NCBI RefSeq assembly: GCF_028335745.1
Contig: NZ_CP116477.1
Span: 2,542,001-2,606,000 of the forward strand
Reading direction: 5' to 3'
DNA from: Pectobacterium sp. A5351
GTDB lineage: Bacteria; Pseudomonadota; Gammaproteobacteria; Enterobacterales; Enterobacteriaceae
Length of the DNA stretch: 64,000 bases
The notes under the pieces are model-generated. The model searched no databases, was not told the DNA's origin, and worked only from the letters and a program-made list of their open reading frames with translations. This document shows, piece by piece, positions 27,753 through 37,542 of this stretch (positions are counted from its first letter, which is position 1; every line of letters starts with the position of its first letter). The translations under genes were made by a program, and so were the position numbers.

Positions 27753-28761
27753 GCAGCACCTCCACGTTCGCCGTCCTTACCTGAATATGTTCCACCGCTT
27801 CCGTCACTTTTACGGGGTCGGATGGATGGGTCAATAGCGCCACGAGGATGCCTAGCGCACGATTGCCGATGTATTCGATCTTACCGTGCAAGATATTGAC
27901 GGACACGCCAAAGCGCGTCGCGACATCCGACAACACGGGTTGTTCCGCCGATTCGCCGACGAACAGAATCTTCAATAATGTGCCCTGCAAATCTTTCAGC
28001 AGGCGCGGCGGCAAGGCGAGATCGAGCGTATGGGACACCAGTTGACGCGTGAACGCGTGCTGCGGCGTCGCGAAGATATCGAAAACATCGCCTTCTTCCA
28101 CCACCCGCCCCCCCGTCATCACCGCCACTCGATCGCAAACAGCTTTAATCACGCTCATTTCATGAGAAATCAGTACGATGGTAATGCCCAGTTTGTCGTT
28201 AATCTCTTTCAACAGCGCCAGAATAGCAGCGGAAGTTTCCAGATCGAGCGCCGACGTTGGCTCATCGCACAGCAAGACTTCGGGATCGTTGGCAATCGCT
28301 CGGGCAATCCCTACGCGCTGTTTCTGACCACCGCTAAGCTGCGCCGGATAGGACGATGCTTTATCCGCCAGCCCCACCAGATTCAGGATTTCCGGCACGC
28401 GCGTCGCGATATCCGCGTTGGATTTCCCGGCGGCTTTCAGGCTAAAGGCCACGTTTTCCGCCACGGTACGCGTCTGCATCAGGTTGAAATGCTGAAATAT
28501 CATGCCGATTTTTTGCCGCTGTTCCCGTAGAGGCTGACCTGACAGTTCGCTGATGAGCACGCCATTGACGCGCACACGGCCTGACGTCGGCCGCTGTAGG
28601 AGATTGATGGTTCGCAGCAGCGTACTTTTTCCCGCACCGCTGGTGCCAACAATGCCGTAAACTTCCCCGCGCTGGATGTGCAGCGACACGTTGTCTACCG
28701 CGCGGTTTTCTGGCTGCTTCCCATGAGAGAAGTCAACGCTTACCCCTTCTAACTGAATCAT
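27745..28761 (-). CDS. metN: MetN-type ABC transporter ATP-binding protein with NIL domain
   Basis: 338 residues. Walker A GTSGAGKST is near residue 38, signature LSGGQKQRVGIARAI near 140 and Walker B VLLCDEPTSALD near 162. The C-terminal 80 residues form a NIL (ACT-like) domain with VSVNILHGKIEYIGNRALGILV, which in E. coli MetN binds methionine and inhibits transport. ATG 28761 was chosen with AGGAG ten bases before; an in-frame TTG three codons earlier is less likely. It is 82 bp downstream of metQ, with a hairpin between. Confidence 0.88.
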   Translation of the reverse strand: MIQLEGVSVDFSHGKQPENRAVDNVSLHIQRGEVYGIVGTSGAGKSTLLRTINLLQRPTSGRVRVNGVLISELSGQPLREQRQKIGMIFQHFNLMQTRTVAENVAFSLKAAGKSNADIATRVPEILNLVGLADKASSYPAQLSGGQKQRVGIARAIANDPEVLLCDEPTSALDLETSAAILALLKEINDKLGITIVLISHEMSVIKAVCDRVAVMTGGRVVEEGDVFDIFATPQHAFTRQLVSHTLDLALPPRLLKDLQGTLLKILFVGESAEQPVLSDVATRFGVSVNILHGKIEYIGNRALGILVALLTHPSDPVKVTEAVEHIQVRTANVEVLHG

Positions 28762-28798
28762 TATCCGCAAACTCCTGGCCTGAGCGGAAAAGAAGAAA

Positions 28799-28815
28799 GC
28801 CGGTCATAGACCGGC
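28799..28815 (-). terminator. Intra-operon hairpin between metQ and metN
   Basis: GCCGGTC and GACCGGC form a 7-bp perfect GC-rich stem with a three-base loop. On the minus strand it is followed by TTTCTTCTTTT. It lies 28 bp past the metQ stop and 37 bp before metN. It looks like a partial terminator that would give excess binding protein. Confidence 0.7.
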
Positions 28816-28843
28816 CAAAGGATATTCTGTGCAAGCCTGACGC

Positions 28844-29689
28844 TTACTGTGCGGGCGCTGGCGTCTTTGCCTGCATCCACTCAGGTTTCTGGAACTGGCT
28901 ATACATCAATGCCGGATCGTTGATCACCGCGGCATACGCGGGTGATTCGACAATCGCCTTGGTATCTTTAACAAAGGGTTTATCGAGATCGCCGGTGCGC
29001 ACGGCAATAACGTTTTTCAGGTTCTCATCCAGCGTTTCCAGCTTGATGGCAGATGACAGTTTCAGGCCAGACGCCAGCGCGAAATTACCGTTCACCAACG
29101 ATGCCGTCACGCTATCCAGCGTGCGGGGCAGTTGCGCCGCTTCCATCGGTTTGAAGACCAACCCGCGTGGGTTTTCAAGAATATCCTTCTCGGAAGCCTT
29201 CGTCGGATCGATGTCCGCCTTAATCGTAATCAGCCCCAGCGATTGCAGGAAACGCAGACCACGCGCCAGATTGGTGGCGTCGTTAGAAAGCGTGACGACA
29301 TCCCCTTTCTTCAGCTCATCCAGCGATTTGATTTTCTTCGAGTAGAAGCCCATGCTGGCCGTCGGTACGGTAATCAGCGGGGAAATTTTTAACCCTTTAT
29401 CGGCGGCAAATTTTTCCAGATACAGCGTATGCTGGAAAAGGTTGGCATCAATACTACCGTTAGCCAGCGCTAAATTGGGCTGAACGTAATCGCTGAATTC
29501 ACGCACGACGACCTTGTAGCCTTTCTTCACCAGCTCAGGTTTGATCGCCAGATTCACCATGTCGCCATACGGCCCTGGCGCCACGCCAAATGTGATCGTC
29601 TGCGGATCGCTGCTGGCCATCGCCAGTTGCATGCCGGCAGCCAGCAGAGTGATGCCCAGCACGGCACGAACAGAATGCGTCAATGTCAT
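28844..29689 (-). CDS. metQ: MetQ/NlpA-family substrate-binding protein without lipobox
   Basis: 281 residues of the NlpA family (TITFGVAPGPYGDMVN, DYVQPNLALANGSIDANLFQH, LITVPTASMGFYSKKIKSLDEL). The N terminus is a type I signal peptide (LLAAGMQLAMASS) with no lipobox cysteine. E. coli MetQ, from memory, is a lipoprotein, so this one should be soluble in the periplasm. It probably binds methionine or a similar ligand for the adjacent NI channel. AGGAAAG precedes the ATG. No MetJ box (AGACGTCT repeats) was seen in the 143 bp upstream. Confidence 0.85.
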   Translation of the reverse strand: MTLTHSVRAVLGITLLAAGMQLAMASSDPQTITFGVAPGPYGDMVNLAIKPELVKKGYKVVVREFSDYVQPNLALANGSIDANLFQHTLYLEKFAADKGLKISPLITVPTASMGFYSKKIKSLDELKKGDVVTLSNDATNLARGLRFLQSLGLITIKADIDPTKASEKDILENPRGLVFKPMEAAQLPRTLDSVTASLVNGNFALASGLKLSSAIKLETLDENLKNVIAVRTGDLDKPFVKDTKAIVESPAYAAVINDPALMYSQFQKPEWMQAKTPAPAQ

Positions 29690-29832
29690 TGTGTAACTTT
29701 CCTGTCTGAATGTAACTTGCTGTCATTATTAAGAATGACAAGCTAAATCATAAAGACTAAAAAGGCATATCATTATTTCTCATCGACTGCTGCGGATGAT
29801 CGGGCAGGCTTCACGAAGAAAGAGGGGCAGGT

Positions 29833-30450
29833 ATGATAACGATTTGGGGTCGTGATAATTCGACCAACGTAAAGAAAGTCCTGTGGTGCGCGGAAGAGCT
29901 GGCGCTGCCTTATCAGCATATTGCGGCGGGTGGGCAATTCGGCCTTAACCATGAAGCCGATTATCTGGCGATGAACCCGAATGGCCTTATCCCCTGTTTG
30001 CGGGACGGCGAGCTGGTGCTGTGGGAGTCCAACACCATCGTCCGTTATCTGGCGGCGCAGTATGGTCAGGATTCGCTGTATCTCGCGGATCCCGGCAAAC
30101 GCGCCAGTGCTGAAAAGTGGATGGACTGGGCCAGCGCCCTCGCCGTCTCTTTCGGGCCAGTGTTCATCAATATGGTGCGCGTCGCGCCGGAAAAACGCGA
30201 TATGGCGTTAGTACAGAAAGGCATCGCCGAATGCGAACGCCTGTTCGATATTGTCGATACCGTTCTGGCTAATCAGCCGTGGCTATCTGGCGAACAGTTT
30301 GGCATTGGCGATATTCCGCTAGGCTGTATTGTCTACGGCTGGCTGAATATGCCGATTGAGCAGCAGCCGCACCCGCATCTGGAACGCTGGTATCAACAAC
30401 TCACCGAACACCCGGCGTATCAGAAACACGTCATGATTCCACTGTCTTAA
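29833..30450 (+). CDS. gstB: Glutathione S-transferase GstB
   Basis: 205 residues. The N-terminal thioredoxin-like domain starts ITIWGRDNSTNVKKVLWCAEEL and has NPNGLIPCLRDG near residue 48 and the glutathione-binding WESNTIVRYLA near residue 65. The helical C-terminal domain contains GEQFGIGDIPLG. It follows E. coli GstB closely and lies beside yliI as there. In E. coli, GstB detoxifies electrophiles such as bromoacetate. A convergent terminator separates it from yliI. Confidence 0.92.
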   Translation: MITIWGRDNSTNVKKVLWCAEELALPYQHIAAGGQFGLNHEADYLAMNPNGLIPCLRDGELVLWESNTIVRYLAAQYGQDSLYLADPGKRASAEKWMDWASALAVSFGPVFINMVRVAPEKRDMALVQKGIAECERLFDIVDTVLANQPWLSGEQFGIGDIPLGCIVYGWLNMPIEQQPHPHLERWYQQLTEHPAYQKHVMIPLS

Positions 30451-30456
30451 GTAGAA

Positions 30457-30480
30457 CAGGCACCGTAAGGTGCCTGATTT
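30457..30480 (+). terminator. Terminator between gstB and yliI
   Basis: CAGGCACC-GTAA-GGTGCCTG is a perfect 8-bp hairpin followed by ATTTC, six bases after the gstB stop. It ends just before the convergent yliI stop and may serve both genes. Confidence 0.75.
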
Positions 30481-30481
30481 C

Positions 30482-31648
30482 TTACTCCAGCCCGACTTTC
30501 AGCAATTTGCCATTGTCATGATCGGTCAGCAAATAGAGGTAGCCATCAGGCCCCAGCCTTACCTCACGAATACGTTCACCGCGATCGCTCAGCAAGCGCT
30601 CTTGTGAAGCGACTTTGTCGCCATCAAGCGTCAAACGAATCAGGTTCTTCTCTGCCAGCGCGCCGATAAAGACTGAATTTTTCCACTGCGGGAAACGGTC
30701 GCTGTTATAGAAGGCCATTCCGCTGATGCCCGGTGATTTTTCCCAATAAAAGTCAGGGTTCGCCATCCCTGCGATCTCTTTTCCTTTCGCTTCTGGAATC
30801 TTTAACCCTGAATAGTTAATGCCGTGTGTCGCAATCGGCCAGCCGTAATTCTCACCGGCTTTAGGGATATTGATTTCATCGCCGCCTTTCGGGCCATGTT
30901 CATTTTCCCACAGCACGCCAGACCACGGATTAATCGCCAACCCCTGCGGGTTACGGTGTCCGTAAGACCAGATTTCCGGCCGCGCATTAGGGGTATTCAC
31001 AAACGGGTTATCGGACGGCACCTTACCCTCTGCCGTCAGACGCACAATTTTGCCCTGTAATTTATCCAGATCCTGTGCGGTCGGGCGCTCATTGTTTTCA
31101 CCCAGCGCAATAAACAGGTGACCTTGTCGATCAAACGCCAGCTTGCCGCCGAAGTGGTTACCCGTCGACAGCTTCGGTTCCTGACGGAAGAAGACCGTGA
31201 AGTTCTCTAACCGCTTATTGTCCTCGGAGAGTTTGCCATAGCCGACTGCGGTTCCCGCTTTACCATCACTGCCCTCTTCAGCAAAACTCAGGTAGATGCG
31301 TCGATCCTGCGCAAAATCCGGCGATAGCGCGACCTCCAGCAGTCCACCCTGTGATTTAGCGAAGACCTTCGGTACACCCGCTATCGGCGCAGACAGCGCA
31401 CTGCCCGCTTTCCATAAGCGTAGATTCCCGGCGCGTTCCGTAATCAGGATTCCCTGATCTTCCGGCAAGAATGCTAATGACCACGGGTGATCCAGCTTAT
31501 CCTGCAATTCCGTCACCTTCGGTTCCGCCGCCAATAACGGGCTGGAAAACAGCAGCGTCGCGCTAAGCAGCAGCCAATGCGGCGCAACAAGAAATCGTCG
31601 TAACAGGGGGGGTGAAGCAGAATTGCGAGGCATCAGGCAATAGGACAT
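30482..31648 (-). CDS. yliI: PQQ-dependent aldose sugar dehydrogenase YliI
   Basis: 388 residues. A basic region and hydrophobic stretch (LLLSATLLFSSPLLAA) near residues 26-41 form a signal for export. The mature protein is a six-bladed beta-propeller of the soluble glucose dehydrogenase type, with LDHPWSLAFLPEDQGILITERAGNLRLW, STGNHFGGKLAFD and NEHGPKGGDEIN near the PQQ/calcium site. It oxidises aldoses in the periplasm with PQQ. ATG 31648 has GGAG eight bases upstream and was preferred to a start seven codons earlier. Whether this organism makes PQQ cannot be told from the window. Confidence 0.93.
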   Translation of the reverse strand: MSYCLMPRNSASPPLLRRFLVAPHWLLLSATLLFSSPLLAAEPKVTELQDKLDHPWSLAFLPEDQGILITERAGNLRLWKAGSALSAPIAGVPKVFAKSQGGLLEVALSPDFAQDRRIYLSFAEEGSDGKAGTAVGYGKLSEDNKRLENFTVFFRQEPKLSTGNHFGGKLAFDRQGHLFIALGENNERPTAQDLDKLQGKIVRLTAEGKVPSDNPFVNTPNARPEIWSYGHRNPQGLAINPWSGVLWENEHGPKGGDEINIPKAGENYGWPIATHGINYSGLKIPEAKGKEIAGMANPDFYWEKSPGISGMAFYNSDRFPQWKNSVFIGALAEKNLIRLTLDGDKVASQERLLSDRGERIREVRLGPDGYLYLLTDHDNGKLLKVGLE

Positions 31649-31788
31649 AGCGTTGTCTCCATCCAACAAAAAGTCCTGTAAATTTAGGCGGCGGGCAATG
31701 TTTGTGCAAAAAAACGGGGCAAGGTTTACATTTATTGAAGAAATTCAAAGAAACCAGTAGCTAAAGCGGCGGAAATGAATAAGTGAGA

Positions 31789-32451
31789 TTATCTCGGCTG
31801 AATCATCCTGATTTTATCTCCATCCCACGACGTCATCACACTGTTGTACAGCCACATAGGTTGCACGTTATCAAACGACCCCTCAACGATATCAAGAAAG
31901 CCATCCGGTGTAACCTCACCAAGAAACGTCAACGTCGTCGTTGAATTATCGAAAAAATAAGCACGATGGCAGAGTCGGATCATCTCAGAGAGATACATCA
32001 AGCTACGCTGATAACGCCCGAATACCTTATCCTTCGGCACACTATGCCCGCCTAATGCAACACGCTGAGTTATTCGCTCCTCGTTGAGTTCTGGATCTGA
32101 CGTACAGACATAATAAAGGTAAGGTTTATAACCGCTTTCTCTTGCCGCTTTTACAAAATCGAGATGACTTTTGTGACTCATCACGGACTCATAGGTAAAA
32201 GAAAGCCGATCGCGAATCCAGTCCTCCCTCAAACCTAAGGAAATTCTCTGTGCCAGCCTGGCCGCTGATTCATCAGACAATAGTGCTTTATCGACCGTCT
32301 CCCCCAGCAACGCAGGTAGATCAATGTGCTTTGCAATATCGTCGGGGTTCAGGTACTGCCCCAAAGGAACGGCGTAGGTTTCTCGCAATTCTTTAGTCAA
32401 CGTCGTTTTGCCCGATCCATTCGGGCCTGCAACCAATCTCAGGCTCGGCAA
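31789..32451 (-). CDS. Zeta-toxin-like P-loop kinase
   Basis: 220 residues. Walker A LVAGPNGSGKTTLTKEL is near residue 6. NPDDIAKHI follows near 35, TYESVMSHKSHLDF near 86 and QRVALGGHSVPKDKVFGRYQRSL near 128. These are the conserved blocks of the stand-alone zeta-like (COG4185-type) ATPases, with a GGH-VP-K-RY-RS signature. Zeta toxins phosphorylate UDP-N-acetylglucosamine; the substrate of this branch is not known to me. It overlaps the end of a small upstream gene by 13 bp, so the two are coupled. It occupies the place of bssR between rimO and yliI in E. coli, suggesting acquisition. Toxin activity is inference. Confidence 0.75.
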   Translation of the reverse strand: MPSLRLVAGPNGSGKTTLTKELRETYAVPLGQYLNPDDIAKHIDLPALLGETVDKALLSDESAARLAQRISLGLREDWIRDRLSFTYESVMSHKSHLDFVKAARESGYKPYLYYVCTSDPELNEERITQRVALGGHSVPKDKVFGRYQRSLMYLSEMIRLCHRAYFFDNSTTTLTFLGEVTPDGFLDIVEGSFDNVQPMWLYNSVMTSWDGDKIRMIQPR

Positions 32452-32690
32452 AGCAGCTCCCTGAGCTTAATTGGCGGTTGACCGTCCACGGGTTTAATTT
32501 CTGAGAGCGTACCATCAGGTGCTTGACTGACCAGCCAGCCATCTTTGATATAAGTGATTGATACACCGGAATCTAACGCTTCTTTGATTGCCTGCTTTGA
32601 GGCACGGGCACCAATCTGCATTAAGGTTCGATTATCATCAATCTTGCTTTTACGCTGATGCTTCCGCACGACTTTAATTCGTTGCACCAT
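32439..32690 (-). CDS. Small basic protein, candidate partner of the zeta-like kinase
   Basis: 83 residues. The N-terminal third is basic (VQRIKVVRKHQRKSK), then a helix (RTLMQIGARASKQAIKEALDSG), then a strand-turn-strand (VSITYIKDGWLVSQAPDGTLSEIK) and a proline-containing tail. I recognise no named family. ATG 32690 has AGGAGG four bases before it; an earlier start at 32747 has no such site. Its last 13 bases overlap the kinase gene, the usual arrangement for an antitoxin placed first. An antitoxin role is a guess from context; it could equally be a regulator or adaptor. Confidence 0.65.
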   Translation of the reverse strand: MVQRIKVVRKHQRKSKIDDNRTLMQIGARASKQAIKEALDSGVSITYIKDGWLVSQAPDGTLSEIKPVDGQPPIKLRELLCRA

Positions 32691-32901
32691 CCTGCCTCCT
32701 GACTCGTGGTAATGATGAAAAATTATACCATAACGTTCTGCATGCATTTACTATTTAGCGCCGCTTTGCGAAGCACCTTCCACGAGACCTCATCACCACG
32801 GCGATAAAATGCTGAGTTTTACACCACTGACTATAAGGATAATCAACTATGGTGTAGAATCCTCCGGTTTTTATTTTCTGTTTATTTTGTGAGCGAATAA
32901 T

Positions 32902-34215
32902 ATGCAACAACCACGTATCGGCTTTGTTTCCCTCGGTTGCCCGAAAAACCTCGTCGACTCCGAGAGGATTCTGACCGAACTGCGTACTGAAGGTTATCAG
33001 GTCGTCCCCCGCTATGACGACGCTGAACTGGTGATCGTCAATACCTGTGGTTTTATTGACAGCGCCGTACAAGAGTCGCTGGAAGCCATCGGCGAAGCGC
33101 TGAATGAGAACGGTAAAGTGATCGTCACAGGCTGTCTGGGTGCCAAAGAAAATCAAATACGCGAAGTGCATCCAAAAGTGCTGGAAATTACCGGTCCGCA
33201 TAGCTACGAGCAGGTGCTGTCGCACGTGCATCAATATGTTCCTAAACCGACACACAACCCGTTTACCAGTTTAGTTCCCGAGCAGGGAGTGAAACTCACG
33301 CCGCGCCATTACGCGTATCTGAAAATTTCAGAAGGCTGTAACCACCGCTGTACATTCTGCATTATCCCTTCCATGCGTGGCAACTTGGACAGCCGCCCAA
33401 TCGGTTCAGTGCTGGATGAAGCGAAACGTCTGGTGGATGCCGGCGTAAAAGAGCTGCTGGTGATTTCTCAGGACACCTCGGCGTACGGCGCGGATGTGAA
33501 ACAGCGCACTGGATTCTGGAACGGGCAGCCGGTCAAGACCAGCATGGTCAGCCTGTGTGAGCAACTGGCGTCTCTCGGCGTGTGGGTGCGCCTGCACTAT
33601 GTCTACCCTTACCCGCACGTAGACGATGTGATCCCATTAATGGCGGAAGGCAAAATCCTGCCTTATCTGGACATCCCGCTCCAGCACGCCAGCCCGAAAA
33701 TTCTCAAACTGATGAAGCGTCCAGGCGCAGTAGAAAGAACGCTGGAGCGTATTAAGCGCTGGCGCGAAATCTGCCCAGACTTAACGTTGCGTTCTACCTT
33801 TATTGTCGGTTTCCCCGGCGAGACGGAAGAAGATTTCCAGATGTTGCTCGACTTCCTGAAAGAAGCCAAACTCGACCGCGTGGGCTGTTTTAAATTCAGT
33901 CCGGTCGAAGGCGCAGCCGCCAACGCATTGCCGGATCCGGTGCCGGAAGAGATCAAGGAAGAACGTTATCATCGTTTCATGCAGCTTCAGCAGGCCATTT
34001 CTACCCAGCGCTTGCAGGATAAAATTGGCCGTGAAGTGCTGGTGTTGATCGATGAAATCGACGAAGAAGGCGCGATTGGCCGCAGCATGGCCGACGCTCC
34101 TGAAATCGACGGTGCGGTTTACCTGAACGGAGAAACGGGTGTGAAAGTCGGCGATATCGTTAAGGTCAAAGTCGAACACGCCGATGAATACGATCTGTGG
34201 GGTAGCCGGGTTTAA
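32902..34215 (+). CDS. rimO: Ribosomal protein S12 methylthiotransferase RimO
   Basis: 437 residues. The N-terminal MTTase domain begins [16 protein letters not shown] and has two further cluster cysteines (VNTCGF, TGCLGA). The radical SAM motif C-x3-C-x2-C is in [11 protein letters not shown] near residue 148. The C terminus is a TRAM domain. It methylthiolates an aspartate of ribosomal protein S12. The sequence follows E. coli RimO almost residue for residue. It is the last gene of the block colinear with the E. coli ybjD-rimO region. Confidence 0.97.
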   Translation: MQQPRIGFVSLGCPKNLVDSERILTELRTEGYQVVPRYDDAELVIVNTCGFIDSAVQESLEAIGEALNENGKVIVTGCLGAKENQIREVHPKVLEITGPHSYEQVLSHVHQYVPKPTHNPFTSLVPEQGVKLTPRHYAYLKISEGCNHRCTFCIIPSMRGNLDSRPIGSVLDEAKRLVDAGVKELLVISQDTSAYGADVKQRTGFWNGQPVKTSMVSLCEQLASLGVWVRLHYVYPYPHVDDVIPLMAEGKILPYLDIPLQHASPKILKLMKRPGAVERTLERIKRWREICPDLTLRSTFIVGFPGETEEDFQMLLDFLKEAKLDRVGCFKFSPVEGAAANALPDPVPEEIKEERYHRFMQLQQAISTQRLQDKIGREVLVLIDEIDEEGAIGRSMADAPEIDGAVYLNGETGVKVGDIVKVKVEHADEYDLWGSRV

Positions 34216-34270
34216 CACGCCCATCACGCTTCATGCCAATCGGTTAGGAGCAAGACCGGTATGCCCCACC

Positions 34271-34310
34271 ACGCCAGCTTTTCTGCCCGAAAAGCTGGCG
34301 TGTTATTTTC
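34271..34310 (+). terminator. Terminator after rimO
   Basis: ACGCCAGCTTTTC and GAAAAGCTGGCGT form a perfect 13-bp stem with a five-base loop, followed by GTTATTTTC. It marks the rimO end and the synteny junction. Confidence 0.8.
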
Positions 34311-34414
34311 TCGACCTTTCACCCTAACGCTGAAAATTCAATCAATAGACCGTCCCTTCCTCGCCTTCGTCTTGCGTCACTCTGTCAGGTAAAGTAGCCT
34401 TGAGGCATGATTAG

Positions 34415-35221
<807 letters not shown>

Positions 35222-35229
35222 GGTTTTTT

Positions 35230-36417
35230 CTACTCGGTTTTCCCTACCGCATTGGTGAGTTTGCGCCATAGCCATTCCAGCGGCCCCTGACGGAAATAGC
35301 GCAGCCAGTAGTGAGAAAAGATCAGATTGGCGATCCAGATAATGGGAACCAGTGCCAACAATTGCAGGCGGCTGAAGGCCATAAACAGACCAAGCTGGTT
35401 AAACAGCAGCACACAAATCAGCGTTTGCAGCAAATAGTTGGTTAACGCCATGCGCCCGACATCGGTAATCCAGTACGTGATGCGCCATTGGCACAGCGTC
35501 CCCCAAAAACCGTAGCACAACGCCAGATAACCTATCGCCTGCAAGGGTGAACTCAGCTCGCGTGGAATTTGCAATAACAGCCCGCTCCAGCGATATTCCC
35601 AGTCCACCAGCCATTGCCCCACCACGCCAATGCTGTTAATCGCCACGCCCAGCGGAATCAGCCACAGTGCCACCTTACGATAGTGCGCCGTGCTGAATTC
35701 CCCTTTCAGCCAGCCACTGCGCATCAACCCTGCACCTAATAGCATCGATCCCGCCAACAGCCAGCCGTACTGCACGCCCAGCGACAACAGGCTTTCCGTG
35801 AGCAGATCGACGCGATTACTCCATGCTTCCGGCCCGCCTAACGCCCGCCAATAAGCCTCGTAGGTGACATCCGCCATACCCGGCAGCCAGAATCGCCCCG
35901 GTTGCAGACTCAGAATCTGACTCAGTACAAACAGCACGCCGATTCCCACCAGATACAGAACCGCCCCCGTGCGCATTAGCAACTGGCTGCTTTCTGCATG
36001 GCGAACCATGCCGTAACACACCAGCCCTATCAGCGCATAGTCGAGCAAAATGTCACCATCCCACAGAAAAATGGCATGAATTAGCCCGATGATCATCAGC
36101 CAGAACAGACGTGCATGTACCCAGCGTTTCCCTCGCGGCAGCAATAGCTGTAGCCCCGCACCAAAAAGGAGAGAAAACAGCGTCAGGAATTTTGCCTGCG
36201 CCAGCAGATCCATCGCCGCCCACGTCAAGGCATCGGGCAACGTGGGGTCTCCTTGCCAGGCTGGATTGAGGTATGCCGCATGCGGTAAACCAAACGCCGT
36301 AATATTCAGCAGTAAAATACCCAGGATGGCGACGCCGCGCACGAAATCCAGCGTAACTATCCGTGAAGGTGGCCGCGAAAGTGGCAAATGAGGTGACGGT
36401 ATAGTGTGAGAAGGCAT
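35230..36417 (-). CDS. yeiB: DUF418 inner-membrane protein YeiB
   Basis: 395 residues with about ten membrane segments. RIVTLDFVRGVAILGILLLNI near residue 19 and the C-terminal FRQGPLEWLWRKLT are the hallmarks of the DUF418 family (COG2311). Biochemical function is unknown. It lies 135 bp downstream of folE on the same strand, as in E. coli, and may be cotranscribed. The ATG has no clear ribosome-binding site. Confidence 0.88.
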   Translation of the reverse strand: MPSHTIPSPHLPLSRPPSRIVTLDFVRGVAILGILLLNITAFGLPHAAYLNPAWQGDPTLPDALTWAAMDLLAQAKFLTLFSLLFGAGLQLLLPRGKRWVHARLFWLMIIGLIHAIFLWDGDILLDYALIGLVCYGMVRHAESSQLLMRTGAVLYLVGIGVLFVLSQILSLQPGRFWLPGMADVTYEAYWRALGGPEAWSNRVDLLTESLLSLGVQYGWLLAGSMLLGAGLMRSGWLKGEFSTAHYRKVALWLIPLGVAINSIGVVGQWLVDWEYRWSGLLLQIPRELSSPLQAIGYLALCYGFWGTLCQWRITYWITDVGRMALTNYLLQTLICVLLFNQLGLFMAFSRLQLLALVPIIWIANLIFSHYWLRYFRQGPLEWLWRKLTNAVGKTE

Positions 36418-36552
36418 ACAAATTACATTTTCAAATCATCGAAATAGCGATTGTATGCACAGAAAGGGAAAAAGCGAAGACGATAGATTTGATGATGTCC
36501 GATTTGACGATGACAAAGTGTATTTCCTTCATCATCGCCAATAAGAACGGGC

Positions 36553-37215
36553 TTAATTGTGGTGGCGAACCGCGCGTAGGAATTCCTGACGCGTGTTTTG
36601 GCTGGATTTAAACAGCCCGCCGAGCGATGTCGTGGTTGTGGCGCTGGTCGCATCACGAATGCCGCGCGCCTTCACGCAGTAATGCACCGCATCAATCGAC
36701 ACCGCAACGTTATTGGTACCCAATAGCGTTTGCAGCGCGACTAAAATCTGCTGCGTTAAGCGTTCCTGTACCTGAGGGCGCTGAGAGAAAAACTGGACGA
36801 TGCGGTTGAGCTTCGACAAACCGATGACGCCATCTTTCGGAATATACGCCACCGTCGCTTTCCCATCGATTGTCACGAAATGGTGTTCGCAGGTGCTGGT
36901 CAGTGTGATATCCCGTACGGTAACCATTTCATCGACCTTCATTTTGTTTTCAATGATGGTGATTTTGGGGAAATTGGCGTAGTCCAGGCCGGAGAATATT
37001 TCATCAACGTACATTTTGGCGATACGAGTCGGTGTTTCAGCCAGGCTGTCATCGCTCAGATCGAGACTCAGCAAATTCATAATTTCCGTCATATGCTCGG
37101 CAATACGTTGCTTACGCGTATCCCGATCCAACAGCGCCCCGCGCAGCGGCGTTTCCAGACCGCGTGCCAGCAGGGCTTCGTGCACCATAACGGCTTCTTT
37201 ACTTAGTGATGACAT
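36553..37215 (-). CDS. folE: GTP cyclohydrolase I
   Basis: 220 residues. The zinc and active-site residues are in [21 protein letters not shown] near residues 108-128 and HYCVKARGI near 178. [22 protein letters not shown] is the family signature. It converts GTP to dihydroneopterin triphosphate, the first step of folate synthesis. GGAG lies before the ATG. The N terminus [24 protein letters not shown] follows E. coli FolE. Confidence 0.97.
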   Translation of the reverse strand: MSSLSKEAVMVHEALLARGLETPLRGALLDRDTRKQRIAEHMTEIMNLLSLDLSDDSLAETPTRIAKMYVDEIFSGLDYANFPKITIIENKMKVDEMVTVRDITLTSTCEHHFVTIDGKATVAYIPKDGVIGLSKLNRIVQFFSQRPQVQERLTQQILVALQTLLGTNNVAVSIDAVHYCVKARGIRDATSATTTTSLGGLFKSSQNTRQEFLRAVRHHN

Positions 37216-37450
37216 TATTATTCTCCTGCAGGTGTAACTATGCCTATCGCACTATCACGGCCTTGATCAGACCCTAGCGCCGTCAACACTCTAGTTGAGA
37301 GAGTTACGATTATCCAGTGATTGTACGTCATGATTGTTGAAATAGATTCAGGTTATCACACGTAGCAGGTGCCCCTGTGTACCGTAACGAGGGGCAAATT
37401 TTACGCACAGAAAAACCACAATTCAGTCATCAATGACTCCGTGATAAACA

Positions 37451-37481
37451 AAAAAAGCACCGGGAAAATCCCGGTGCTTTT
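37451..37481 (-). terminator. Terminator of the chemoreceptor gene
   Basis: AAAAGCACCGGG and CCCGGTGCTTTT form a perfect 12-bp stem with loop AAAAT. On the minus strand a run of seven T follows. It lies 62 bp past the stop at 37543. Confidence 0.92.
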
Positions 37482-37542
37482 AGCGATAAATCATCTGATT
37501 TTTGCAGGCGTCAGCGCGCTAACGCCGCGTGTCACGGGGCTA

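Noticed and set aside
28762..28770. TTG start for metN three codons before the ATG
   Set aside because: AGGAG would be only about two bases from the TTG, too close; it is well placed for the ATG at 28761.
29690..29832. Search for MetJ boxes before metQ
   Set aside because: No tandem AGACGTCT-like octamers; only a single AGACT. Not reported as an operator.
32755..33255. 166-codon frame antisense to rimO
   Set aside because: It overlaps the radical SAM coding sequence of rimO and has no family signal; a shadow frame.
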